Source: Thermanaeromonas toyohensis ToBE
GTDB lineage: Bacteria; Bacillota; DSM-521; Neomoorellales; Neomoorellaceae
NCBI RefSeq assembly: GCF_900176005.1
Contig: NZ_LT838272.1
Coordinates: 2,809,587 to 2,873,586, forward strand
Direction of reading: 5' to 3'
DNA length: 64,000 bases
Below the pieces are notes generated by a model, which was not told where the DNA came from, ran no database searches, and was given only the letters and a program-made list of their open reading frames with translations. This document shows, one piece after another, positions 53,222-60,653 of the stretch; positions within the stretch are counted from its first letter, which is position 1, and every line of letters begins with the position of its first letter. A program made the position numbers and the translations under genes.

Positions 53222-53248
53222 CGAAAGAGGAGGTAGGAGTCTTTTTAT
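53212..53248 (+). terminator. Terminator of the plus-strand fluoride riboswitch
   Basis: GACTCCTACC (53212-53221) pairs perfectly with GGTAGGAGTC (53232-53241), followed by TTTTTATTT. Fluoride binding would hold the 5' arm in the pseudoknot and allow read-through into the GTPase gene. Confidence 0.93.
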
Positions 53249-53269
53249 TTGGGTTTGGAGGTTTTCCCA

Positions 53270-55051
53270 ATGGAAAACGTGCAAGATCTGTTACCCCTTT
53301 TGGAACAAAGTTTAATTTATCTATTGGAACTTGGGCCTGAATACGCCCCTAGATACAAGAATATAGGTGCCTTAAAAGAAAGACTTTTACAAGAGCGGTT
53401 CCATTTAGCCATCCTGGGACAATTCAAGCGGGGTAAGAGTACTTTCCTAAACGCTCTCCTCGGAGCCGAACTGCTACCTACCGCTGTTGTCCCTCTAACA
53501 GCTATTCCCACTTTTTTACTGTGGGGGCCTGAACCACGTGTCTCTGTATTGTATGAAAAGGGCTCCAAAGAAGAAGCGTCTTTCTTACACGTAGAAGACC
53601 TAACTTCTTACCTTGTCCAATTTGTTACTGAGGCAGGCAATCCTCATAATCAAAAAGGAGTGTCTGCTGTAGAGGTATACTATCCTTCTCCCCTCCTTAA
53701 GCAGGGGGTGGTGTTAATAGATACGCCCGGTATTGGTTCTACTTTCCAGCATAACACGGAAACCACCCTTAAATTTTTACCCCAGTGTGATGCTGCTGTA
53801 TTCCTCCTTTCTGCCGACCCACCCCTAACCCAGGCAGAGCTTGAATTTCTGCAGGCAGTACGGTCCCAAATTGCCCACCTCTTCTTCATACTTAACAAGG
53901 TAGATTATCTGGATACTCAAGAAATGTCTTCCCTCCTACATTTCGTTAAGAAGGTTTTACAAGAACATGCTGGAATAGAAAAACCTCTTATTTTCTGCGC
54001 CTCAGCACGCCAGGGATTAGAAGCTAGAAAATCAAACAATGCTTCCCTCTGGAGCCTAAGCGGTATGGAAGAAATCTCTAGGTATCTCCTGGACTTCCTG
54101 GCCCGGGATAAGAAAAAAATCCTGCAAGAAGCCTTAGCCAAAAAAGCCTCGGATATACTGGCAGATACATTGATGCAATTAAATATTACTCTTAAGTCCC
54201 TTAAGCTTCCCCTTAGCGAGCTGGACGAGCGCCTGAAACTGTTTGAGCAAAAGCTAAAAGAAGCCGAACAGCAGAAAATCTTAGTAGGAGACCTCTTGGC
54301 AGGGGACAGGAGACGGCTTATAGCATTTTTGGAAGAACAAGCTGAGAACTTGCGCCAGAAGGCCCGTGTTCACTTGGAGGGAATCCTCCAAAGCTGTATA
54401 GCTCAAACTGGTGATGAGCTTGAGGAAGATAAGATCCGCGAAACTTTAGCCGAGGCCATTCCCCGGTTCTTTGACCATGAGCTAAAAGAAATATCCCGCT
54501 CTATGGAAGCACGTATCACCGAGGTGCTACGGCCTTATGAACAGCGTGCTGATGAACTGGTGGAGGCGATCCGCAAAGCGGCTGCCGAGCTTTTTAACCT
54601 TCCTTATTATCCTCCCCTTACTTCTGATGCCTTTGAGAAGAAAAACCAACCTTATTGGGTAACTCATAAGTGGGATTCCAGCCTTAGCGGGTTATCGGAA
54701 GGTTTAGTTTTCAGGTTATTACCACCTAGAATGCGCCGCGCCAAGCTCACTAAGCGTTTAATGGAGCAAATCGAATCCTTAGTCCTGCACAATGTAGAAA
54801 ACTTACGTTGGGCTACGCTGCAAAATCTGGAGCATTCCTTCCGTCTTTTTGAAGCTAGATTGAACGAGCGTCTCCAAAGTACCATTTCGGCAACTCACGG
54901 AGCAATTCAATCAGCTCGGGCCAAGCGGCAGGAACAAGCAGAGAATTTAGCCCAGGAGATGGCTACCCTCCAATCCAGCATCAAAAAACTCCAGGAAATA
55001 AGGACTCAATTGCTGGACGCCTTCATAGGTCAATATGAGCAAATAGGCTAG
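53270..55051 (+). CDS. Dynamin-like GTPase
   Basis: A 593-residue large GTPase. Start ATG 53270 follows GGAGG (53257-53261); an in-frame TTG at 53249 is too close to the terminator. G1 GQFKRGKSTFLNALLG, switch Thr in PTAVVPLTAIPT, G3 DTPGIGS and G4 NKVD are present. The C-terminal part contains long charged helices (about 305-365 and 550-590), as in bacterial dynamin-like proteins that act on membranes. It is the only gene behind the fluoride riboswitch, so it should be induced by fluoride. A link of this family with fluoride stress is unusual; a membrane-repair role is only a guess. Confidence 0.9.
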   Translation: MENVQDLLPLLEQSLIYLLELGPEYAPRYKNIGALKERLLQERFHLAILGQFKRGKSTFLNALLGAELLPTAVVPLTAIPTFLLWGPEPRVSVLYEKGSKEEASFLHVEDLTSYLVQFVTEAGNPHNQKGVSAVEVYYPSPLLKQGVVLIDTPGIGSTFQHNTETTLKFLPQCDAAVFLLSADPPLTQAELEFLQAVRSQIAHLFFILNKVDYLDTQEMSSLLHFVKKVLQEHAGIEKPLIFCASARQGLEARKSNNASLWSLSGMEEISRYLLDFLARDKKKILQEALAKKASDILADTLMQLNITLKSLKLPLSELDERLKLFEQKLKEAEQQKILVGDLLAGDRRRLIAFLEEQAENLRQKARVHLEGILQSCIAQTGDELEEDKIRETLAEAIPRFFDHELKEISRSMEARITEVLRPYEQRADELVEAIRKAAAELFNLPYYPPLTSDAFEKKNQPYWVTHKWDSSLSGLSEGLVFRLLPPRMRRAKLTKRLMEQIESLVLHNVENLRWATLQNLEHSFRLFEARLNERLQSTISATHGAIQSARAKRQEQAENLAQEMATLQSSIKKLQEIRTQLLDAFIGQYEQIG

Positions 55052-55095
55052 AGGAGGCTCTTCTGCACTTTTATAAGAGAGCCTCCCCGCCGGGT

Positions 55096-55524
55096 CTAAC
55101 TTTTACCTTTAACTATCAAAACAGGGCATTTAGCCAGCCTAACTACAGCTTCGGAAACACTACCTAGAAGAAAACGCTTAATGCCGCTTAAACCCCGGGC
55201 CCCCAGGATAATCAAATCATAGCCTTCCTCTTCGGCCAGACGAGCTAGCGTATCAGCCGGGTGGCCAGGTACCACTCTGGTAGTCATGGCGATTCCTTCC
55301 TGAGTAGCTAGCGTTTTAGCCTCTTCTAAAGCTTTCTCAAAGAATCTGCGGGCATCTTCCAAGACTCCGTTTACTTCATCCCGGCTATCTGCAAAGTCGG
55401 GTATATGGGCAATGGACACAGCCGTAACCTCTGCCCCATACTTCTTGGCTAGATCTAAGGCTATCATTAAAGCTTTCCTAGCGTAGGGGGAGCCGTCATA
55501 ACCTAGAAGTATCTTGTTAAACAC
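55096..55524 (-). CDS. Universal stress protein (UspA family)
   Basis: A 142-residue UspA-domain protein with the ATP-binding GARGLSGIKRFLLGSVSEAVVRLAKCPVLIV motif (read as GARGLSG, GSVSEAVV, CPVLIV). It starts four bases after the antiporter gene and should share its fluoride-controlled transcript. UspA and CPA2-type antiporter genes are known partners of fluoride riboswitches. Confidence 0.94.
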   Translation of the reverse strand: MFNKILLGYDGSPYARKALMIALDLAKKYGAEVTAVSIAHIPDFADSRDEVNGVLEDARRFFEKALEEAKTLATQEGIAMTTRVVPGHPADTLARLAEEEGYDLIILGARGLSGIKRFLLGSVSEAVVRLAKCPVLIVKGKS

Positions 55525-55527
55525 CCT

Positions 55528-56703
55528 CTATCCCTTCCTTTCCTGGGGTATCATGGCTAAGGATTGCTTTTTGCTTACGGCCGCCTGTACTAGCTCAGGC
55601 CGGAAAAAGGTTTGGGCAATTAATGTAGGTACTACAGCGCTAAGAATTACCGTGGTAACTAAAATCGTATATTGTTCCTGATTAATAAACCCGTGAGTCA
55701 GGCCAAAGAGGGAAGAAATAGTACCAAAGGTAAGCCCTGTAGACATAAGCAAGGTAGTATACATCCCCTCCCGGGAAGAAAACCGGAAAAGGCGCGTTAC
55801 AGGCCAGACACCAATAAATTTGCTCACCATTTTTACTACCAGAGCTACCATAATAATGCCAGCACTAGCCCATACGGCCGGGAGAGAAACATAAAGCCCG
55901 GCTTTCAAGAAGTAAAAAGGGGTCAAAAAGGAAAAGGCAATAGTTCGCATCCGCAAGGTTAAATTCTTTTCCTCCAAGAAAAAGCCGGCCATGGCTAGCC
56001 CCAAGAGATAAGCAGGTAAGACTGCTTCGCTCCCGGCCAAGGAAGCCAGCCCTCCTAAAAGAAATAGCAGGAAGAACAAGTATTTTACCTCTAGCTGGCT
56101 TACCCGGTTACCATAACGTTGAACAAACCAGGGGGTAAAACGCGGTGTAATAGATAAAACTGCCGCCGTTACCGCCAGGAACAGCAACATCCAGGCATTG
56201 AAGTTGGCAAACAAGATGCCGAGGGCTACCACAGTTCCTAAATCGGTTATAAAGCAAGCCGCCAGGATAATCCGGCCTAGCTCACTCTCATTTAAGCCGG
56301 TTTCCACCATAACAGCGTATACTACAGCTACAGAGGTGGTAGAGAGGGCAATACCGGCAATCTGCGCTGCCCGGAGATCCCAACCAAGACTATAATAGGC
56401 ATAGAGAAAGGCACCTATAAAGGGTAATAGAAAAGATAACAAACCTATGGATAGGCTTTCCTTAAACTTGGTTTTTAAAACTACCGGATCTACTTCCGCT
56501 CCGGCCAGAAAAGTGAGCAAAATACTCCCTGCTCCTGCTAAATAATTTACCCAAGTCTCAGTGTGCAGGCCTAAAAAGTTTCCCGCTAACACACCTACTA
56601 TAATCTCTACCAGAGAAATAGAAATCCCCGTCCAACCTGCCAGCAGCGCACCGGCTAAACTTAAGGCCACCCAGATAGAGGCTGTCAACCACAAGTTTTC
56701 CAT
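55528..56703 (-). CDS. CPA2-family cation:proton antiporter
   Basis: A 391-residue membrane protein with about twelve helices. The DPVVLKTKF and ACFITDLGTVVALG segments carry the acidic residues of the KefB/NhaS-type transport core. There is no C-terminal TrkA-N domain. RBS GGAGGGAGG precedes ATG 56703. The fluoride riboswitch at 56774-56821 lies in its leader, so it may help fluoride or proton balance; it is not a CrcB or CLC-F fluoride exporter. Confidence 0.92.
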   Translation of the reverse strand: MENLWLTASIWVALSLAGALLAGWTGISISLVEIIVGVLAGNFLGLHTETWVNYLAGAGSILLTFLAGAEVDPVVLKTKFKESLSIGLLSFLLPFIGAFLYAYYSLGWDLRAAQIAGIALSTTSVAVVYAVMVETGLNESELGRIILAACFITDLGTVVALGILFANFNAWMLLFLAVTAAVLSITPRFTPWFVQRYGNRVSQLEVKYLFFLLFLLGGLASLAGSEAVLPAYLLGLAMAGFFLEEKNLTLRMRTIAFSFLTPFYFLKAGLYVSLPAVWASAGIIMVALVVKMVSKFIGVWPVTRLFRFSSREGMYTTLLMSTGLTFGTISSLFGLTHGFINQEQYTILVTTVILSAVVPTLIAQTFFRPELVQAAVSKKQSLAMIPQERKG

Positions 56704-56730
56704 AAAGTTTTACCTCCCTCCTTTGCAATA

Positions 56731-56783
56731 TAAAAAATAGAAGGCTCCTACCGTATCTTTGACTTATGATTACGGTAGGAGCC
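56731..56783 (-). terminator. Terminator of the minus-strand fluoride riboswitch
   Basis: A perfect 13-bp stem, plus-strand GGCTCCTACCGTA (56743-56755) with TACGGTAGGAGCC (56771-56783), followed on the minus strand by TTCTATTTTTTAT. The arm nearest the aptamer overlaps the aptamer 3' end. Confidence 0.93.
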
Positions 56784-56821
56784 ATTAGCTCAAACCTGAG
56801 CATTAGGCGAGCTCCATCGCC
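56774..56821 (-). promoter_or_regulatory. Fluoride riboswitch (crcB motif), minus strand
   Basis: Minus strand: GGCG-ATGGAGCT-CGCC, linker TAAT, stem GCTCA/TGAGC, then TAATGGCTCCTACC. Loop GGAGC pairs with GCTCC to form the pseudoknot. A TATAAA at plus 56825-56830 read on the minus strand may be the -10 box, although the start would then fall close to the aptamer 5' end. Confidence 0.92.
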
Positions 56822-56830
56822 ACTTTTATA

Positions 56831-57057
56831 TTCTGAGGTTATTCCATAAGAAAATCAAGGCCGATTTTGCTGCAAAATCTTGTTTGAGGGGTTATGATAT
56901 GAGGTTTTCAGCCATTAACATATGCATATACGCGCTCCAAAATTTCTTCCAGGGTTACCACAATCAACACGTTTCCGGCACGAAGCAGGATTTCGGCTGC
57001 TTGACCGGCCCACCATCCGACGGTTATACTGAAGGTAAATGAAAGGGAGTGGCACCT
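56831..57057. other. 227-base gap between riboswitch and small membrane-protein gene
   Basis: AT-rich, with one short palindrome ATATGCATAT near 56924. No supported gene; should contain promoters for both flanking units. Confidence 0.4.
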
Positions 57058-57351
57058 ATGACTGAAGAAGCAAAAAAAGAAGAATTTCATAGGGTTAGCC
57101 CTTGGGATGTGCTGATCTGGAAGCTAGATTCCTTAGAAAAATATGTCCAACGTGAAATCAGCGACCTGCGCCGGGAAATGGGGGATCTGCGCCGGGAAAT
57201 GGGGGATCTGCGCCAAGAAATTGTCGAACTCCGGCGCGAAGTACGCGAAGAGATGAAAGGGACGCGTCAGAGCTATGCTGTACTAGAATGGACGGCAATA
57301 TTGGGTTTTGTGGCCATTATCGTGACTATTTTTGCTACCAAGTTCCTGTAA
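57058..57351 (+). CDS. Small coiled-coil membrane protein
   Basis: A 97-residue protein starting at ATG 57058 behind AAAGGGAGTGG. Residues 25-75 form a coiled coil built from seven-residue units (LRREMGD, LRREMGD, LRQEIVE, LRREVRE), and a C-terminal helix (ILGFVAIIVTIFATKFL) anchors it in the membrane. Two of the units are encoded by an exact 21-bp tandem repeat. Function is unknown. It converges on the manganese catalase gene. Confidence 0.8.
   Translation: MTEEAKKEEFHRVSPWDVLIWKLDSLEKYVQREISDLRREMGDLRREMGDLRQEIVELRREVREEMKGTRQSYAVLEWTAILGFVAIIVTIFATKFL
57166..57228 (+). repeat. 21-bp tandem repeat inside the coiled-coil gene
   Basis: Units 57166-57186 and 57187-57207 are identical (CTGCGCCGGGAAATGG plus GGGAT); a third, 57208-57228, is degenerate. 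Each codes for one coiled-coil heptad, so copy number can change in frame. Confidence 0.9.
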
Positions 57352-57371
57352 GTATCCCTGTTTTTACTGGC

Positions 57372-58058
57372 TTACTGGGACGGGATTTGCGGCTGGGTAA
57401 AGGACGGAGGTTGCGGGTTATGCAGGGAGGAACCTACATAGTTGCCGGGGGTGGAGAGGTTAAAAAAGAGCCGGGCGTCCTTGTCCACACCCCAATTTTG
57501 GGTGGAGCCAGTGCCTTGGATCTTCTGGAAGCATTCCCTGAACATGGTGTTGTGCGCTTCTTCCCTGTTCAGGAGGAAATCGATCATCTGTCGCACATAT
57601 CGATCTGCAATTTGCCGGTACAGATATTCATAAACAACCTTGGCACGTTGTTCAGCAGCGATATTGGAAAGCAGGTCTGCAGGCAGGTCACCGGTGGCTT
57701 CAATGTAAGACGCAGTCCACACCTGGCCTGAAGCGTTACTGTAAAAGGGATTAAGTCCAGTTGTCACATGAGCCTGAACATTGCCGACGGTGGCGTTCAT
57801 GGCCTGAGGTTCATGGCCATTCAAAAGGTTGACTGCCGTACATACCATTTCCAGGTGACTGAGCTCCTCTGCAGCGATATCAAGGAAAATATCCTTGATA
57901 GCCGGGTCTTGAATGCGAAAACTTTGGGCCAGGTATTGTAACCCAGCTTTCAGCTCCCCGTGAGGGCCTCCAATCTGCTCCTGCAATAGCACCGCGTAGT
58001 TTGGGTTCGGCCGTTCCACACGCACCATTTGTAGCAGGTTCTTATCGTGCTTAAACAT
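57372..58058 (-). CDS. Manganese catalase
   Basis: A 228-residue ferritin-like di-manganese catalase. Ligand segments LQEQIGGPHGELKAGLQYL, DIAAEELSHLEMVCTAV and LNREEAHNTMF carry the Glu and His residues of the two-metal site. It removes hydrogen peroxide without heme, as is common in anaerobes. RBS GGAGGAAT precedes ATG 58058. Independent of the fluoride unit. Confidence 0.94.
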   Translation of the reverse strand: MFKHDKNLLQMVRVERPNPNYAVLLQEQIGGPHGELKAGLQYLAQSFRIQDPAIKDIFLDIAAEELSHLEMVCTAVNLLNGHEPQAMNATVGNVQAHVTTGLNPFYSNASGQVWTASYIEATGDLPADLLSNIAAEQRAKVVYEYLYRQIADRYVRQMIDFLLNREEAHNTMFRECFQKIQGTGSTQNWGVDKDARLFFNLSTPGNYVGSSLHNPQPPSFTQPQIPSQ

Positions 58059-58187
58059 GCTATTCCTCCTTTATCTATAGCCTATTATTCCATGTTGAGC
58101 TTCATGATATGTATCTAGTTGAGCGGTAATAGATAAAATGCTTGTCTAGGTCTTAAGCAGTTGAGCAGGGAGGGCTTTATATCAATT

Positions 58188-60074
58188 TTATTTTAAAGCC
58201 CTGGTAGCATTGAAAATAGCTACCAGCGTTATACCTACGTCGGCAAAAACCGCCTCCCAGATGGTGGCTACGCCCAAGGTGCCTAAAACGAAGAAAAGGG
58301 CTTTGACGCCTAGAGCGAGGATTATATTCTGCCTTACTATACGAATTGTCCAGCGGGCAATGGTAATGGCAGTGACTAGTTTGGAGGGAGCATCCTCCAT
58401 CAATACTACGTCCGCGGCCTGGAGGGTAGCGTCACTCCCTAATCCTCCCATAGCTACTCCTACATCCGCCCTCATTATAACAGGAGCGTCGTTAAGTCCA
58501 TCGCCCACAAAGGCTATCTTTTGTTTATCTGGGTTAAGTAGGGCAGCCTGGAGCTCTTCCACCTTCTTCACTTTGCCTTCTGGAAGAAGTTCAGCAAAGT
58601 AGGCATCCAAACCCAGCTTTTGGGCTACCAGCCGGGCCACGCGCTCCTGGTCACCAGTCAAGAGGATTATTCTTTGTACCCCCAGTTCCTTAAGCTTAAA
58701 TATAGCCTCCTTAGCATCAGGCCTTATCTCGTCAGAGATGATTATATAACCAGCATAGACCCCATCCAGGACTACATGGATACCGGTCCCCTCTTCTATA
58801 TTACATATTTCATGGGGTATACCCTCCCGGTGCAGCAGGCGATCGTTTCCAGCCAGGACCCTCCTGCCTTCTACCACAGCGCTGATACCATGGCCAGGGA
58901 TTTCCTGAAAGTCTTTAACCTCTTCCAGAGGGATTTCTTTTCCGTAAGCCTCACGGATGGATTGTGCAATGGGGTGGGTAGAATAAACTTCTGCCGAAGC
59001 TGCGGCCGCCAGAACTTCTTCCTCCCTAAAACCATTGTATGGTACCACCTTTGTTACCCGGAAAACTCCCCGCGTCAGAGTTCCAGTTTTATCAAAAACT
59101 ACTGTATGCAGGCGAGCTAAGGCCTCTAGAAAGCTTGCCCCCTTCACCAAGATACCCCGGCGAGAGGCTCCGCCTAGGCCACCGAAGTAACTCAAAGGGA
59201 CGGAGACCACCAAGGCGCAGGGGCAGGAGATTACCAGTAGCACTAGGGCCCGGTAAACCCACTCTTTTAGGCTAGCTTCGGGAAAGATAAGAGGAGGTAA
59301 GAAAGCCACTACTAAGGCCCCCAAAACCACCGCTGGGGTATAATAACGGGAGAAGGTGGTGATAAGTTGCTCGGTAGGCGCTTTGCGTTCTGCGGCGTTT
59401 TGCACCAGCTCTAGAATGCGCGCTACAGAGGATTGTTCAAAGGGCTTGGTCACTTTTATTATGAGCAGCCCTTGGCCGTTGATCATCCCGGCCAAAATCT
59501 GGTCTCCCTTTTCTACCTTACGGGGCACAGATTCTCCAGTTAAGGCTGAAGTATCCACGAAAGAAATCCCTTCCACAACCTCACCGTCCAGGGGTACTTT
59601 TTCACCTGGCTTTACTACAATAAGTTGGCCCACTTCTACTTCCTCCGGCCGTACCTTCTTTATTTCCCCATCTAACTTCAGGTTGGCATAATCTGGCCGG
59701 AGATCCAAAAGGGCGGCGATGGAGCGGCGTGAACGATTAACGGCCCGCTCCTGGAAATACTCACCCACGGCGTAGAAAGTCATAACCGCCGCTGCTTCAG
59801 GTAACTGATGAATGGCGAGAGCCCCCAAGGTAGCAATGGTCATCAGGAAATTTTCATCAAAGATCCGACCACGGAAAAGATTCTTAAACGCGCTCTTTAG
59901 TACCTTCCAACCGGAGAGAAAATAAGCGGACAGCAAAACCAGATACTCGACCACGGCATGGGAGGTACGGTGCAAGGGTTCATTAAAGATAACACCTATA
60001 GCCAACAGTACTCCAGAAGCTACAATGAAGGGGTTCCTAAATTCCTTCTTATTAACACATGTACGACAATCCAA
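58188..60074 (-). CDS. Heavy-metal P1B-type ATPase (CadA/ZntA-like)
   Basis: A 628-residue exporter. Transport motif SCPCALVVSVP (Cys-Pro-Cys), actuator TGES, phosphorylation site DKTGTLTRG, soft-metal HP motif STHPIA and hinge GDGLNDAPVI are all present. The CPC motif fits Zn, Cd or Pb. There is no HMA domain; the N terminus has only MDCRTCVNKKEF, a possible metal-binding pair. It lies 65 bases behind the ArsR-family gene and should be controlled by it. Confidence 0.95.
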   Translation of the reverse strand: MDCRTCVNKKEFRNPFIVASGVLLAIGVIFNEPLHRTSHAVVEYLVLLSAYFLSGWKVLKSAFKNLFRGRIFDENFLMTIATLGALAIHQLPEAAAVMTFYAVGEYFQERAVNRSRRSIAALLDLRPDYANLKLDGEIKKVRPEEVEVGQLIVVKPGEKVPLDGEVVEGISFVDTSALTGESVPRKVEKGDQILAGMINGQGLLIIKVTKPFEQSSVARILELVQNAAERKAPTEQLITTFSRYYTPAVVLGALVVAFLPPLIFPEASLKEWVYRALVLLVISCPCALVVSVPLSYFGGLGGASRRGILVKGASFLEALARLHTVVFDKTGTLTRGVFRVTKVVPYNGFREEEVLAAAASAEVYSTHPIAQSIREAYGKEIPLEEVKDFQEIPGHGISAVVEGRRVLAGNDRLLHREGIPHEICNIEEGTGIHVVLDGVYAGYIIISDEIRPDAKEAIFKLKELGVQRIILLTGDQERVARLVAQKLGLDAYFAELLPEGKVKKVEELQAALLNPDKQKIAFVGDGLNDAPVIMRADVGVAMGGLGSDATLQAADVVLMEDAPSKLVTAITIARWTIRIVRQNIILALGVKALFFVLGTLGVATIWEAVFADVGITLVAIFNATRALK

Positions 60075-60139
60075 GCACTAAACCTCCTTAAAACCTACTA
60101 CTTCCCTTCTTCCTAACAAGAACTTATTCTCCTTTTAGC

Positions 60140-60490
60140 TTATCTCCCTTCCGCGAAGTGCGCCTGCGCCTCACGAATCAAGTTTAGGATGTGTTCATCA
60201 TCTAAGGAATAATACACCATTTTACCTTCCCGGCGATACTTCACCAGCCTTAAGGCTTTCATAAGCCTCAAGTGATGGGAAATGGCAGGCAAGCTCAACT
60301 CTAAAATGGAGGCTAGATCGCAAACACATAATTCCTGATGAGCTAAGAGATATAAGATTTTAGTCCGGGTTTCATCCCCCAGGACCTTGAATATCTCTGA
60401 TAAACCAACTACTTCCAGCAACTTCTTTTTTAGCTCTTCAGTTTCACCCGAGGGACAGAAACTATCGCATAAATCACGGTTAGGTTCCAC
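60140..60490 (-). CDS. ArsR/SmtB-family metal sensor (CadC-like)
   Basis: A 116-residue winged-helix repressor. Start GTG 60490 is fixed by GGGAGG upstream and because the promoter and dyad lie at 60518-60568. The recognition helix region ELCVCDLASILELSLPAISHHLRLMK contains the ELCVCDLA Cys-x-Cys site of CadC, and N-terminal Cys residues (DLCDSFCPSG) probably complete it. It should release the operator when Cd, Pb or Zn binds and so induce the ATPase. Confidence 0.92.
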   Translation of the reverse strand: MEPNRDLCDSFCPSGETEELKKKLLEVVGLSEIFKVLGDETRTKILYLLAHQELCVCDLASILELSLPAISHHLRLMKALRLVKYRREGKMVYYSLDDEHILNLIREAQAHFAEGR

Positions 60491-60517
60491 AAGGGTATAC
60501 CTCCCAATGTTATAAAC

Positions 60518-60535
60518 ATTAAGCAATTGTTTAAT
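60518..60535. promoter_or_regulatory. Probable operator of the ArsR-family repressor
   Basis: ATTAAGCAATTGTTTAAT is a near-perfect 18-bp dyad (one mismatched pair). It covers the expected transcription start just downstream of the -10 box. Confidence 0.65.
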
Positions 60536-60538
60536 CAA

Positions 60539-60568
60539 ATTATATACAAATACCCTTTCCTTAGTCAA
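60539..60568 (-). promoter_or_regulatory. Promoter of the arsR/P-type ATPase unit
   Basis: Minus strand TTGACT (plus 60563-60568), 18 bases, TATAAT (plus 60539-60544). Confidence 0.8.
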
Positions 60569-60586
60569 TAAAACTAAAAGGCTAGT

Positions 60587-60628
60587 GTAAAAAGAAAAAG
60601 CAGGCTAAAAAGAAGTTAACCGCCTGCT
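60587..60628 (-). terminator. Terminator of the GH31 unit
   Basis: Plus AGCAGGC (60599-60605) pairs with GCCTGCT (60622-60628); the minus strand then reads TTTTTCTTTTTAC. It lies 26 bases beyond the GH31 stop. Confidence 0.85.
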
Positions 60629-60653
60629 ACAGAGGTTAAAAGGGCCCCAATTT

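Noticed and set aside
55053-55086. GGAGGCTCT/AGAGCCTCC hairpin between convergent GTPase and UspA genes
   Set aside because: A stem exists but no T-run follows in either direction, so I do not list it as a terminator.
57288-57731. Open frame on the plus strand across the manganese catalase 3' end
   Set aside because: It overlaps the coiled-coil gene end in another frame and lies antisense to the catalase; no RBS and no family features.
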